Assembly: GCA_018389105.1 (NCBI GenBank)
Contig: JACATO010000095.1
Span: 2,539,501 to 2,603,500 of the forward strand
Direction of reading: 5' to 3'
Origin: Nautilus pompilius
Taxonomy: Eukaryota > Mollusca > Cephalopoda > Nautilida > Nautilidae
DNA length: 64,000 nucleotides
The notes beneath the pieces were generated by a model. The model had not been told where the DNA came from, did no database searches, and worked only from the letters and a program-made list of their open reading frames with translations. Positions 24,264 to 36,700 of the stretch are shown piece after piece (position 1 is the first letter of the stretch; each line of letters opens with the position of its first letter). A program made the position numbers and the translations under genes.

Positions 24264-24853
24264 AAGTAAGTGCTGACCAGTTATATCTTTGAAGGTCTCC
24301 TGCTAGTAGTAGGTACCTGAGCTTATTGGGGTGATGCATTATCATGCATTGTTAGGACAAAATTTGGGCCAATGAGATTAGTAAAAAGCAATGTATCTGA
24401 CTTAATATAACAAACACCTGATGCTGAACAGATCTGTTTGTCTATAAAACAAATGCAAAATATTCAGTTAGCATTGTTCTCCATGTTGAATCCAGATACT
24501 TCAGCGACCAGCTATCATCAGAGTGTGCTGTAACAGTGTAACAATCTGAACTAGCACGCTCTTAGATTAGACTGATTGAGAATACTAGCTAACTGCTGGA
24601 AGTATCTGTTCAATCTGATTACTCCACAGTGATTATGCAGAAGTCAGTTACCAAGACCATTGAAACAGTTCTGTGATATTATTAGTAACCTGGCAGGATC
24701 TTCTCAACATTCTGGGGATCACATATTGACAAAACTTCTACAATAGCAGCCACTGATGTTTTGTATTGTTAGCATTAAGCTACTCCACAGTTTTGTTGGC
24801 CTCATCTGACTACAAACAGCTTCTTTAGATCATTTATGCATGCAAAATTCTTT

Positions 24854-26166
24854 TACGAGGTCTGTCGAAAAAGTATCCGACTATTTTTTTCCTGTGGGAA
24901 ATAATGACTTTAGGGAGGCACAAGTGTGCATAGTGGAGCCGCATGCCTTCATGCACATGCATGGTTTTTGGCAGGCTTGCTGGATGCATCAGTCACTGTC
25001 AGGTAGCCAGCATGCAAGATGCTGTACTACTTACTCCATTTTCATTTCGTCCGTAATGGCGGAACGTGTGGAGCAATGATCTTGCATCAAGTTTTGCCAA
25101 AAGTTTGGAGATACCCAGGCAGAAACAATTCACAAAATTCAACAGGCTTTTGGTGACAATGCCATGGGTGTTACCCAAATAAAAGAATGGTACAACAAGT
25201 TCAAAGATGGCCACACACCGGTGGAGAGTGACCAGTGTTCCGGGAGGCCGTCAACAAGCTGCAATGCAGTTGTTATCAAGAAAGTGCTGACCTTGATAAT
25301 GGAGGATCGTTGTTTGATGGTGCGGGAAATTGGTGACGAGGTTTGGATCAGTAAAGATTCTGTACATGCAATTTTAAAGGAGGATTTGGGCTTGCACAGA
25401 GTGGCAGCAAAATTTGTGCCCAAGCTGCTTTCTCGGGAACAACAACTTTGTCTTGAGGCTGCGCAGGACCTGCTGAATACTGCCAACAGGGATCATGAGT
25501 TCCAGAATACCGTGATAACTGGACATGAGACATGGGTGTACGGGTACGACCCAGTAACCAAAGCTCAGTCGTCACAGTGGAAGCACCCAACGTCGCCAAG
25601 GCCCAAAAAAGCACATCAGGTCCGGAGCAAAATCAAGGTGATGCTGACTGTTTTCTTCGACTACCGAGGCATTGTGCATCATGAATATGCACCAGAAGGA
25701 CAAACAGTTACAAAGGAAAACTATCAGGAAGTCCTCAGATGGCAGTTCGGTGCAAGAGACTAGATCTGTGAGACTCGCAAAACTGGCAGCTGCATCATGA
25801 CAACGTCCTGGCTCATTCATCACAGCTGATCAAAGGTTTCTTGGCAAAGCATTTCGCTCATTCACCAGGCTCCCTACTCTCCAGACATGGCTCCTTCTGA
25901 CTTCTGATTGTTCCCAAAAATGAAGATGCCACTGAAAGGCTCCCACTTTGAGAGCTGAGAGGACATCATGCGGAATGCAACAGCGGAGCTGAGAGACATT
26001 CTGTAAGAAGCATTCCAGATGTGCTTCAAACAGTGGAAGGATCGCTGGGCTAAGTGTGTGGCGGCACAAGGGGCCTACTTTGAAGGGGATTAGCAATTGA
26101 ACCCCACCAAGTACGTAATTTTTTTTTCCCAGTCTAAGGTCGGATACTTTTTCGACAGACCTCGTA
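24854..26166 (+). mobile_element. Full-length mariner transposon (decayed)
   Basis: Terminal inverted repeats of 26 bp at 24856-24881 and 26139-26164 are identical in inverse (inward start CGAGGTCTGTCGAAAAAGTA). They are flanked by TA target duplications at 24854-24855 and 26165-26166. The 1.3-kb length and central transposase frame are those of a complete mariner. Both ends being perfect while the gene is broken suggests a fairly young insertion, or ends kept by chance. The element lies in the UNC5 40-kb intron in the orientation opposite to the gene. Confidence 0.95.
25056..26093 (+). pseudogene. mariner transposase, broken
   Basis: Starts MAERVEQ at 25056, with an in-frame TGA at 25077. 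The reading continues CIKFCQKFGDTQAETIHKIQ and into the HTH region (GVTQIKEWYNKFKDG, CSGRPSTS). The catalytic domain is clear: HETWVYGYDPVTKAQSSQWK, KVMLTVFFDYRGIVHHEYAP, then in a shifted frame QLHHDNVLAHSSQLIKGFLA, and APYSPDMAPSDF near the third acidic position. The first catalytic Asp of the family's TGDE motif is His here (TGHE). Further damage includes a stop at 25760, a frameshift between about 25740 and 25790, a stop after PSDF, and stops near the C-terminus, which ends AAQGAYFEGD at 26093. It cannot make an active enzyme. Confidence 0.93.
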
Positions 26167-28038
26167 ACAGCAATTTTTAAAAATTCAACCTGAATATATC
26201 AGTGAACATAGCTTACTGAATTCTAATGTGGAGTGGATTTTTTTCAATGCCAGTGATACTCCTGGGGTCCAATGAACTCACATGCAAATTATCTGAATGT
26301 TTATCACATGCAGTAACCCAGGCATCTGAAAGAAATGTCTGAAGAACTGAAATGATTTTTTTTACATTCAGTGGTTTTTGTTAAAATCCATGATTCCTAA
26401 TTTATTTTGTCCAGTGTAGTATTGTTATTTATATACATAACTACAATAATTATTTAAAGTTTTTGTTAATATCAAATTTGGAATATTCAAATAAAACAGC
26501 TGGATACCATAACAGCATGCTATTTCAGTCAGGTTTAATTTAAACCACCCTAGTATGTATTATTACTCTTATATATCTACTACATTATATTTTAATTAAT
26601 TTTCTTATTTAAATAATATTTTATTATACAAATGAGTTTAAATGTTTTTTTTAATTTAAACATTAAAATTTGTTTTTTAAACTGACATAATTGGATTATT
26701 AAGCATTCTTTGTATATTTCTAACAAGACAACAAGACTTTTATATTAAAAAAAAATTAAATATATAAAATCAAAATAAATATGCTATTCATTGACACTTG
26801 GCATTTAGTGATATTCTGTGATCCAAAATTAAAACAATTTTTCTTTTTAATTGTAATTTAAATTTTCAAAACATCAAATCTTTTTATTGTATAAGTATTT
26901 AGGGATAGCGCAAAATGAGAGTAAGCTACCAATATTCCCTTTGTTAATGCTGGGAACTGTCACTCTTAGCAGTTCTGTCAGCCACCCTTAACTAGTAAAG
27001 AAACAAGAACCTACAAACACTATTAGATTCATATTAGCCATTTCCATATCTATATTGATTTTTTTAAAATGATTTGCGAAGTTGATATCATTTCATGTTA
27101 AATATTTATTAGCAGAAAAAAAGGCACCTGGAATAATAAATTACTATTCATGGAAAACTTCAAAAGTCTTAATACATCAGAAGAAAAATTGCATATAAAT
27201 GCAATTCAGAAACATTAAATTATGTGAAGAAACAATAATATAAACATATGTGCTATCTAATTAGATTGGTGTAATGCCGATAAGTCTTCTCTACGCTCAA
27301 ATATGAACTTGTGCATTATAGCAAATAAACAGTCAAAGTCATCTAGTCTTGTGTTGAGATGTTATTATATCTGCATTCAGTCTGAGTAGGAAAGATACAG
27401 GCACCTGACAACTAACTGATGCAAGTTAATCAAATAAAAATCTATTAATACAGTACTTTATTGTGAAATACACATTATACATATATATATATAACATGAT
27501 CCATTTAACATACACACTATTAGTTTGTTTTTTTTTTAAATTTCAACTGCAGCAGAGACCAGAATTTGATTTGTATTTGTTAACAACATTAATAAAATAA
27601 AAACGTGTAGTAATTTTCTCTGTAAGATCACAAACTCACCATTAGTGGGGCTTAGATGCCTACAGATAGGAAAACAAGAATAATGATCTTTATGAGCAGC
27701 AGTAAATGTGATTTTTAAAAACAAATCTATTGTAATACTAAAAACAAAAAAAAAAAACCACTTTTTATTTTGGCTATCTGTAACTGTGCACGACTGGTAA
27801 AATAGTGCTTTGATAACACTTTTACACCTGTAAGATTTTAGCACACGTTTGGAGCTGTAGTCATAACTATCCTCATCATTAGCTTCACTGCTTCTTCATC
27901 CCCTCTCTCAAACTAATTTTGAATAATTTCTTTGATTTCTTTAGGACACTAGGCTATGTTAGACTTTTTCACCAGTGATGAGGCCAAATTACTGTCATAT
28001 ACCAATACTTCAGTTCAGAATAACAGAGGTGAGACATT

Positions 28039-28040
<2 letters not shown>

Positions 28041-28078
<38 letters not shown>
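28041..28078. repeat. (GT)n microsatellite
   Basis: Uninterrupted GT dinucleotide run of about 19 units in intronic sequence. Confidence 0.97.
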
Positions 28079-28080
<2 letters not shown>

Positions 28081-28956
28081 CTATGACCAAGTAAATTAAA
28101 ATCAGTCACCTCATTTTTAAATGTTGGTCAGGATAATAAAACAAATAAACTTTGCAAATGCTGTTATATATCTATGTTTTCTATGCACAATTTAAAAAAA
28201 AAACAGGATCACAGATTTTCATAGATTAGAAAATGTACTTTTTAAGGAGAAATAACCAAAAGAAATCTAATTTCTTATGTAAACCTTGTGCCGTTCCATG
28301 GATTCTGCATGATTTGAACTTGTCACTAATTACAGTCATTTGCAAAGTGGTAGGGAGTCGTCTAACTTATATAAAGCCCCCAACCTTTCAAACCCAACTA
28401 CCAAAGTATTTTAAACTACATTAACAGTGTACAGTTAATGATTTCACAAAGTAGACTGTTGCTTGCAATAACTATCATATTACTAGAGAACATTCATAGC
28501 AGAAGTATATGCATAGACACTGTGGTTTGAGGGTCCAAGATGAGGTGGAAGCAGAGCCATGTGCCTCAACCACCACCACCCAAACCTTTTTGCACTCAAG
28601 TTCAGGAATTTGAGTAAAACAAAAAATCAGTGTTGATATACATTTTAGAAAAGTTTCAAACTTCAGTTAATTTGAACTCTGATTTATATTTCTTTTCTTC
28701 AGATTCTTATTTTGATAAAAATCATTAAAGCATGAAGAATGACCCATGTGATGATGTCTCCTCCATCAATTTTTCCAGATCGCTCATCGCTTCTTCATGT
28801 TCCTGACCTTAAAAATATTAAATGACTCAATTACTTACTCCCTTCATAATTAAAATATACCAGACTATGAAATTTAATTTGCTTAGATCATTTATTGATG
28901 ATTTGTAGCTCAAATCATTTTTGTAAACCACCAATGTATCACCCAATCGGCAGGGC

Positions 28957-28968
28957 GGGGGGGGGGGG
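28957..28968 (+). repeat. G12 homopolymer
   Basis: Twelve consecutive G after GGCAGGGC. Unusual in this AT-rich setting; homopolymer length may be a sequencing error. Confidence 0.85.
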
Positions 28969-31310
28969 CATAACCTTTAGCAAAATAAGAGCGCCGCCAA
29001 GCCTGAGCTAAACACACACACTAAACGAGCTCTATCTCTGTTTCTAGTCTGATAGTTGTGTGGGGTCATTTTTGCCCTACCTGCCACCACCTGACTACGC
29101 TACCTGGCACTAGATCTTGCTCACTCATCTTTACGCTATCAGTGGAACAAGTTTCCAACATGTAAAGCTGTTTAGAATTAGCCTAACCCACATGAATGCA
29201 CTTAGAAAGGTTGAAAGAGATTTTCCACTTGGTCCATTTATTTAAACTGTTTCAATCTTCCAGAGTTGCTTAAAGTTAACCTTACCGTAAGCCTGGCTGC
29301 GTAATTACCAGACTAATATCTTCTTGTGTGTAAACTTGCCTTAATTTCTACTCAGTGAACTTTTTTTTTTTTTTGTAATCATTGAAAGAAAACCCACAAA
29401 CATCAAAACCATGGTAATTAAAACTAGAATTAACAATGAACAGATGAAGTAGAATTTGTAACTATGGGTTTCCAGATTACTCTACAAACATATAATAGCT
29501 AAGATAAAACATCGTTTAAACAAATGAACTGTGGAAAGATAGATTTAGAAGCTCACAAAAAAATGACAGGATCTGTCAAACTTAAATAAAGCTTGTGATG
29601 AATAGAAATACATACACATTATCAGCACTAAACAAATACACGGACTGCCCTGGGGGGGAGGGGATTATGCACATAAAAAAGAACTAATCATTTTTCTCGT
29701 CGTTCTACTTTAATGTTTTAAATTATTTGCCTGTATTTGAAAGCCTGGAGTCTTTCTGCATGTTATGATAGCATAGAAGGGCTGCTGCTACAAGTAGGGA
29801 AAAAAATATATAAGTGATTGCAATACCAGCCAGTCAGTGACTTGAGCTATTGAAAGCGGAAAAGGAAAGGCTTGGCAGTTTACGAGGTGTCTACCACCAA
29901 GATCAATAAAGCTCATAACACAGACAATGCTGGCAGGCTCTAAGAATCAACTTGTTCCAAAAGAAGTAGACTTTATGACTAGAACTAGCCATTACAATTT
30001 ATGTGACCTTTGGCCTTTAACAACAACAGAAAGGGAGTTGGTCTGCACTGGAGAAAAACAGAAACAAAGAGAAATCACATGAAAGTGCTCACTTTTAATC
30101 TGCAATTCTTAAAACATTTTTTTTTAAATTATAGCAAATGTTATGGAATATGAAAGCAAAAAAAAAAAAATTATAATATAATAATAATAATAGCAGAACT
30201 TTTGAGAGAGAGATTCTGTAAATGTGATTGCATTTTCATTTTATTTTCTGGTTAAAAAGAAAAAGGGGCAATATTAAACAAAGATGTGATACAAAAAATA
30301 TATTAACTTAAAAAAAATAATGTTAATAGTTTAAAATTCATTTTTGTGGGTCAGATATCAATTGATAAGAAGGTTTTTAATGACAGAAAGTTTCATTAGG
30401 CAAGTTCTCCATCAGTGTAATGGCTCCTCCAAGAATAGTTTCCTGGTATGCATAGGAATGAGTCATTTTATTTGAAATAAACAACAAGATGCATGCTGTA
30501 ATTTTTCTTCTTTCACAGAATTCCAATGTCTCAATTTCTGCTAATCTATACCAAAGAGTTTAGTGTACACTAGCACATGGACAAAATAATGCAAACTTTT
30601 AAAAGTCTGCATAAAAGACAAAGATAATAGTCACCTTTGGAATTTGTTTTGTTGGCTTAGAATAAAATGATGAATTTAAAGAAAGAAAATTTAAGCTAAC
30701 CCAAGAACAAAAGGAAAAACTGGCAGAGAATTCTTTTGAAAAATTTTAAATAAAAAGAATAGCATACAAAACATTTTTTTTTTTTATATTAAAATGTGCA
30801 AGGAAAATGGATAGAATGAAAGCGGCCAATTGAACAGCCTCCCAGAAGACCAGATTTGACTTCCTTAGGTCTTTCCCTTTCAGATCATCTGAAGTGTGCA
30901 TCTACAACAATAGGCTGAGAACACTTGATAAGCTAAAAGCAAACCTCCAAAAGGGGTGAAATAAATAGCTTCACTCAAGAACAATTACAGAATGACTCCA
31001 GATCCTTAAATAACAGATGAGTGCATAGAAGTAGACAGAAGACAGTTTGAATATTTACAATAAAATTTATATGGAACTGGACTTTTGTTGTGTCAAGCAT
31101 ACATATATAATGTATATAATCAGAAGAGGAGACAGTAGACAATAAGAAGACAAATTATAATAAGGACATAAAAAGTTATTTTGTAATCTTCAAGTAGCAA
31201 ATATCTTGTTTCTGCAGGCAAGTGTATTTCAAAAGTCAAAACTGCTTTGCTTTAGCTTTGTAAATAAGTATCTGTAATGTCTCCCTTCAATTCTTCATTA
31301 TTATTGTCAG

Positions 31311-31417
31311 GAGGAAATCTCTACAGTCAGTGCTTTGGAATGTCTTTCTTACTGTGTTCCTCAGTACTTGGGACATATGCAATGCTGCAGCAAGTCAACA
31401 TGCCGGCCGATTTCAAG
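31311..31417 (+). other. Exon-like island on the plus strand, unassigned
   Basis: A 107-bp block, much less AT-rich than its flanks, preceded by a good polypyrimidine tract and acceptor (CTCCCTTCAATTCTTC..TGTCAG) and followed by a plausible donor (TTTCAAG/GTAATA). All three plus-strand frames are open across it. One reads GNLYSQCFGMSFLLCSSVLG then TYAMLQQVNMPADFK, with a hydrophobic centre. I do not recognise any of the three translations. It could be an exon of a nested gene, a SINE core or other repeat, or chance. Confidence 0.3.
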
Positions 31418-33619
31418 GTAATATATACACACTGAAAGTGTGCATTAATTCTTTGTAGAAAGAGTTAGTTAAAAAGAATCTCATTTTTGTTTTAATAAAA
31501 TTAAATGTTTTAAAGTATTGTGAGCACAATAAAATTGATCAGCCATTAAAAATAAATTGTGATTAACCTTAAAGTATGAAGTTGATTTTAAAAAGTATAA
31601 AATAAATTTGTTACATTTAGAAATAAACAAAATATGGAAGAAAAAAAAGGTTTACATACTATCATGTTCCCTTGCCCCAGAGTGACAAACCAATGATATT
31701 CAATCAGCTACATTAAATGTACATTATAACAATGGTGTGTGATCCAGTTATATTTATAATTGTGGTCAGATTCTGCAGTTTTAGCAATGTGTAAATACAG
31801 CAATAAAAACTACAATCAACACTTTCCCCTAAGCTATGGAGGCATTCACAGTGTTTTGAAGAATGTTGTTTATAGAATGTAGCATCCTCATGAGAGTTTC
31901 CATCTACAACTGTCATTGCTGGCAGTCACAAGATCAGGTGGTACATGGAAAAATCTAACCATTTTCAACTAATAAACTTGATACATTGCTAGTGTTAACT
32001 GCTTCTTTTACTGTAGTGCAATAACAAGATAAACTAATGTCAACACTATATTATGAAAATTTCTAAATGAAAAGTTAGAAAGACAGTCAAAACTTTGTAT
32101 CCTCTAAGATTTTGGCTAGAACTTTTGTGGTGATCCTCATGACATAATGAAGCTAAATCAATAAATATTTAAGGAAATAGCAGTAATAGATTCTGGATGC
32201 TGTTTTAGAAGTAATATACTAAGATAATATAAACATGAGATTAAAGAGGAGGATCTGATTCACAAAGGCACATCCTCTACAATATTTACAAATGTCAAAT
32301 TTACCACAAGTATAAACAGTAAAATGTATCACTTTACAAGGTAAATTTAGTTTTAAATTATCAAAATATAATATTATAATCATCTGAATGTGTTTTAGTG
32401 TGATACTAAAGTTTTACTAGTCCGATGTCTCTACTTCCAGATTGGAAGTAATCAAGCCCACACAGGCTGGTCTGTAGAAAACACAGTACAAAGAATCTCA
32501 ACTAGAAATGCAAATTTAAGCATCATTGAATTGCAGTCACACCAACTGCATCATACTAAATAAATAACCAAAGAAAACTGACAAAGCATTCGATACTAAA
32601 ATACACATGTATTAAAAGTTCCTATATAATGTACGGCAATAACAAAGGCAAAACAAAAGCAATTGTTAAAATCCCTTTTACAATAAAAAGAAAGAGGATA
32701 TGCATGCATATGATGTAGTTATTACAAAGTAAAAATTTAGCTGCAACAGAAGAGATCACAAAACAGACCAGCAGGGAGTTTGAGAGTGAAAAATAACAGC
32801 TGCTGCTGTCTTCTTTTTTTAAAAATTCTGATATAAGGAATTAAGTGATTTTTTAAGCCAGAAAAAAATCAGATTTATTAAATAAAATTACTTATGCAAG
32901 TAGCTTTGTTCTTTGTTTTATGTAAATATTACATTAAAAATGTTTTAAAATGAATCAGTTTTATTTATTAAATAGAGCTGCAGTGTGATTTGCATAGATG
33001 CATGTGTGCATGAGTGTGTGTGTGCACGTACAATATGTACATTTTATGTCAATATGCGGCAAAGATGAGACTGGTTTTTGTATTAGGTGATTTACATAGA
33101 AAAGTGAAAAAAAAAATTTTTTTTGACATTTTATATATTTTCTTAATTTTAATTACATTAACCCAAACTGTTTTGTTTGTTTCATCTAATGTTTAGAATA
33201 AAGACAAAGTATCTTTTTAAATTCCAAATGGAATCAGTAATTAAATATAATCGTTTAAATACATTCTTTTAACCTTTTAAGGAGTATATTGGAAAAACTT
33301 GAACACATATTAATGGGATTACTCTGTTAGGATAATTATCCACTCCGTTTAAAAACAAGTATAATCTTCATAGGGTTAAAGTTAGAATAGGATATAGTAC
33401 AGAAGCACTTTTATTTTCTACCATGATTACAAGAAAATAATTTAATAATAATATTGCTAAGCTAAGAACAATGAGTTATTGATGATGTATTATTTATAGT
33501 AGTAAGTAGTGGGTTAGTTCAGCCTCAGTTAACTAATGAAGATATAGCTTGACAAACTTTCTCTGTCACCAACATCATCAATCAGGATTTAGTCCAGGAG
33601 GAGGAAAACTGCTTATGAA

Positions 33620-33740
33620 TGCAATGTTGGTAATCTGCAGTAGATGTTTCTATTTTCTGGATACTGCAAATGGCCAGAGCTGGTCTTAAACCCGTGACCT
33701 GCTGTTCACTGTGCCGCTGGACTATTGCAAAACAATGCAC
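33620..33740 (-). repeat. tRNA-derived SINE-like copy B
   Basis: On the minus strand TAGTCCAGCGG (33724-33714) fits the Pol III A box, and GGTTTAAGACC (33692-33682) fits the B box. Their spacing of about 30 nt is that of a tRNA promoter. Sequence downstream of the B box resembles copy A near 3.2 kb. No intact cloverleaf could be drawn, so this is a SINE head rather than a tRNA gene. The 3' end is not defined. Confidence 0.5.
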
Positions 33741-36700
33741 TCCAAAATTGTGTCTCAGGACAACCACCAGCCTGATGATGGTAGCAGGAAGAACCAATGA
33801 AACATATCACACAGCTATCTTACCAAGGTGGTGGGAAGTGCTCAACTTAAAAGTATCATTTGGAGGGAAGAATGCTAATAAAATAACAAGTGTAATAGAA
33901 AACTTAGCATGTACAGTGATCAGAATTATTTCTCATAACTTATGAGCATCACCTTTAAAATTTACCTATATTATTTTCTTTTAAATTTTACTAAGTCCAT
34001 ATTTGATATTATAATGTTAAACCCTTAGTATTTTTGTGATGTTGGTGATCTGCTGTCACTGAAATCTACCATTCTGTGGATCCTGCAAACATCAACAAAC
34101 AATCAACATACCTTTGGGTTTATCTGTTGACTTTTTAACTCCACTTGGCAGGTGGGCGCTCTGCCCTGATCTATCTTTATCTGAAAAGAGATACAAATTT
34201 TTCTTTCTTTCTTTTTCTTTTCAACATCACTAATTATCAGAAAATTTTATGCGGAGGGGGAACAAAAGGCAGAAACCTGGATGATAGATACATGAACACA
34301 CAGTCCAGACATCTGATCACCAACTTCCAAATATGTGAAACATGATCAAAAAGAAAAACTCAGAACTGCAAACAGCTTTAACAGTAGCGTTCAGCGCCAT
34401 AGTCAAATACAAATTTATGGCTGTGTTTCAACAAAATGACGACAACTCCGAGACAGTAAATGTCAAATCAGTGTTGATTCAATCTTCTTTTATAGCCAAT
34501 TTATAACAGCTCATTCCTATCTTCTTCTTCTTTTTTTTTTTGTTATTGTTAAAGTCCAAAATACATAGGCACTTTGTATATTTTATAGAAAGGATGCTCT
34601 GTCACATAGCAAAGATTTTGTCAGCATATTTATTCAACTTTTAGTTGTAATAATATTAAATAATTATCTTAATGCAATTTTTCAAAAAAAAAAATTATAC
34701 TCAAAAGTGCAATATATCAATTCACTGCATCCAAATGAAGCATTTCCTATCAAATAGAGCAAATTTTCAACTGATTTAGTTAATTAGCAAGAATTCTGAT
34801 TCTCTCTTAACTTTAAAAAAATTGTCTCAATTACCAGAAATTTTCACAGTTTGAGTTTGTTTTACCCCAAAATTTAGTATTAATCAAAACTATTTAAGAG
34901 TATGCTACACCAAAATCTTGTACAAATCATTTTTTTTTTTAAAAAAAATAGGTTTTTGTTCCGTTTTATGTTGCATTTTTCTTGAAATTTAATTAGTACA
35001 AATTATCCTGACACTAATATACCAGCAGAGGATTTTGTGTTCTCTGGTGGATGCCTAACATAGTGACATCAGCACACAGGCTCAAGCAAGACACCAGTGT
35101 TTCTCTGTTAAGAAAGCCATATTAATTGTCATTGGCTCATTACTACCACAAAAGTACCATTTTACAGAAGAGAAGTTAGCACATGCTAAAATGCTTTTTA
35201 AAAGATGTTAATTTAAAAATAAAAAAAAAAAGAATTTTCTATGAAACAGATAGATTTTGCATTGGAAAACTTGGGTCTTCTGACTACAAATGCAGTTCTA
35301 ATTTTTTTTCCAGCATGGTTATGTGTAACTTTGTTTTGTTTGAGCAGTGTAAGACACAATGCCATGCTGTGCTGCTAAAAGTGAAACTGCTACATTGATG
35401 TTATTCTTTGTCAAAAGATTACATAGATAGCTTTAGTACCAATATAAAAACACATCATAACATCCAAAAACAAAAATGCCACAGTTTTTTCAAAGCCCAG
35501 AGAGAGAGAGAGAGTGTGTGTGTGTGTGTTAATAACCACAAGACTGGTGAAGTTTCATCTATAAAAGTTTGAGACTTGTAAATTTGAATTTCATCTTAAA
35601 ATTATTTTCCAAACAAATTTTAAGAGATTAGTCAAAATTGTGTCAATTAAAGTCATCATACAATAAAATGCTATTAGTATAAAATGAAAGCTATTTTTTA
35701 TAGCAAAAAAATTAATTTCTTTAGATTTAGTCAAAATTATTATTTGTGTAAACTGTTTACCTGGGTGGGAAAGAAATATACTATTAATAAAATCAATTTT
35801 AATTCAAATACCAAAAAAATGTAGTTTTAGACATCTATCAGTTAGGGGAGATAATGTGCCCTTTAAGGTAATCAAAATATTTACTACTATAAATAGATCT
35901 GATTGTAAATAAGGACAACAAAATGTCAGTTAGTGCCTAGACTAGTGGATGAAGCAGGATTGCTGATTCAGTTTGTAAATATCATCAAAGACAGAGCCTA
36001 AGAAGGGTTTATTACATTTTGCAGTGTAGATCATGTCTGACTCTCAAATGGACTAATAAACATCTTCCTGTGGAGAACCCAAGTGTTAAGATTTATTCTC
36101 TTCCCTGTCCCCTTACCTAATTATTGTTAAAAAAACAGTATCATCAACAAAGGCAGCAAGTACACATAAAAGTCATTAAAACAATGTAGTAGCTATGTCT
36201 AGTTTTTTTTTTGGTTTTTTTTTTTAAAAACCTGTATACATCAGGCATGGCTGACCTACCAAAGCCAGCAATATTTCAGAGGGATTTATGGCTACCTTTG
36301 ACGCAAGCCCATTATCACATTAACTCAAATATTTGTACCATATGGGTGCTATCCTGCCTGAAATTAGATGGCACCTGGGGTGTTGCAGGAAGTAACGCAT
36401 TACCTACCAACAAAAACACACGGGATATGAGCGAATAGAATTCCGGTCATTGTGGCGCTAAATAGGGGGGCAGGAACATCTGAAGATGTTTTACAGTGAT
36501 GTCCCTCTTAGACTGACCATGTGCTGCCTCACTGAAAGTAGGTGGAATCACTTCCAGTACATTGCTCGCAGACACTCATAGCCCCTCTCTCAAACATATA
36601 ATATTACAAAATACTGGAAAATAATATTTCCTTGCTAACCCTTTCAACACCAAGAATAGTGATATCTCTTCTTCTGGTGCTCTACAACTACAATTGGTTA

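Noticed and set aside
28957-28968. G12 run considered as a G-quadruplex
   Set aside because: It is a single run without the four spaced G-tracts of a typical quadruplex, and homopolymer length is unreliable.
33682-33724. A-box and B-box pair considered as a true tRNA gene
   Set aside because: No acceptor stem or anticodon arm can be formed around it; a SINE head explains it better.
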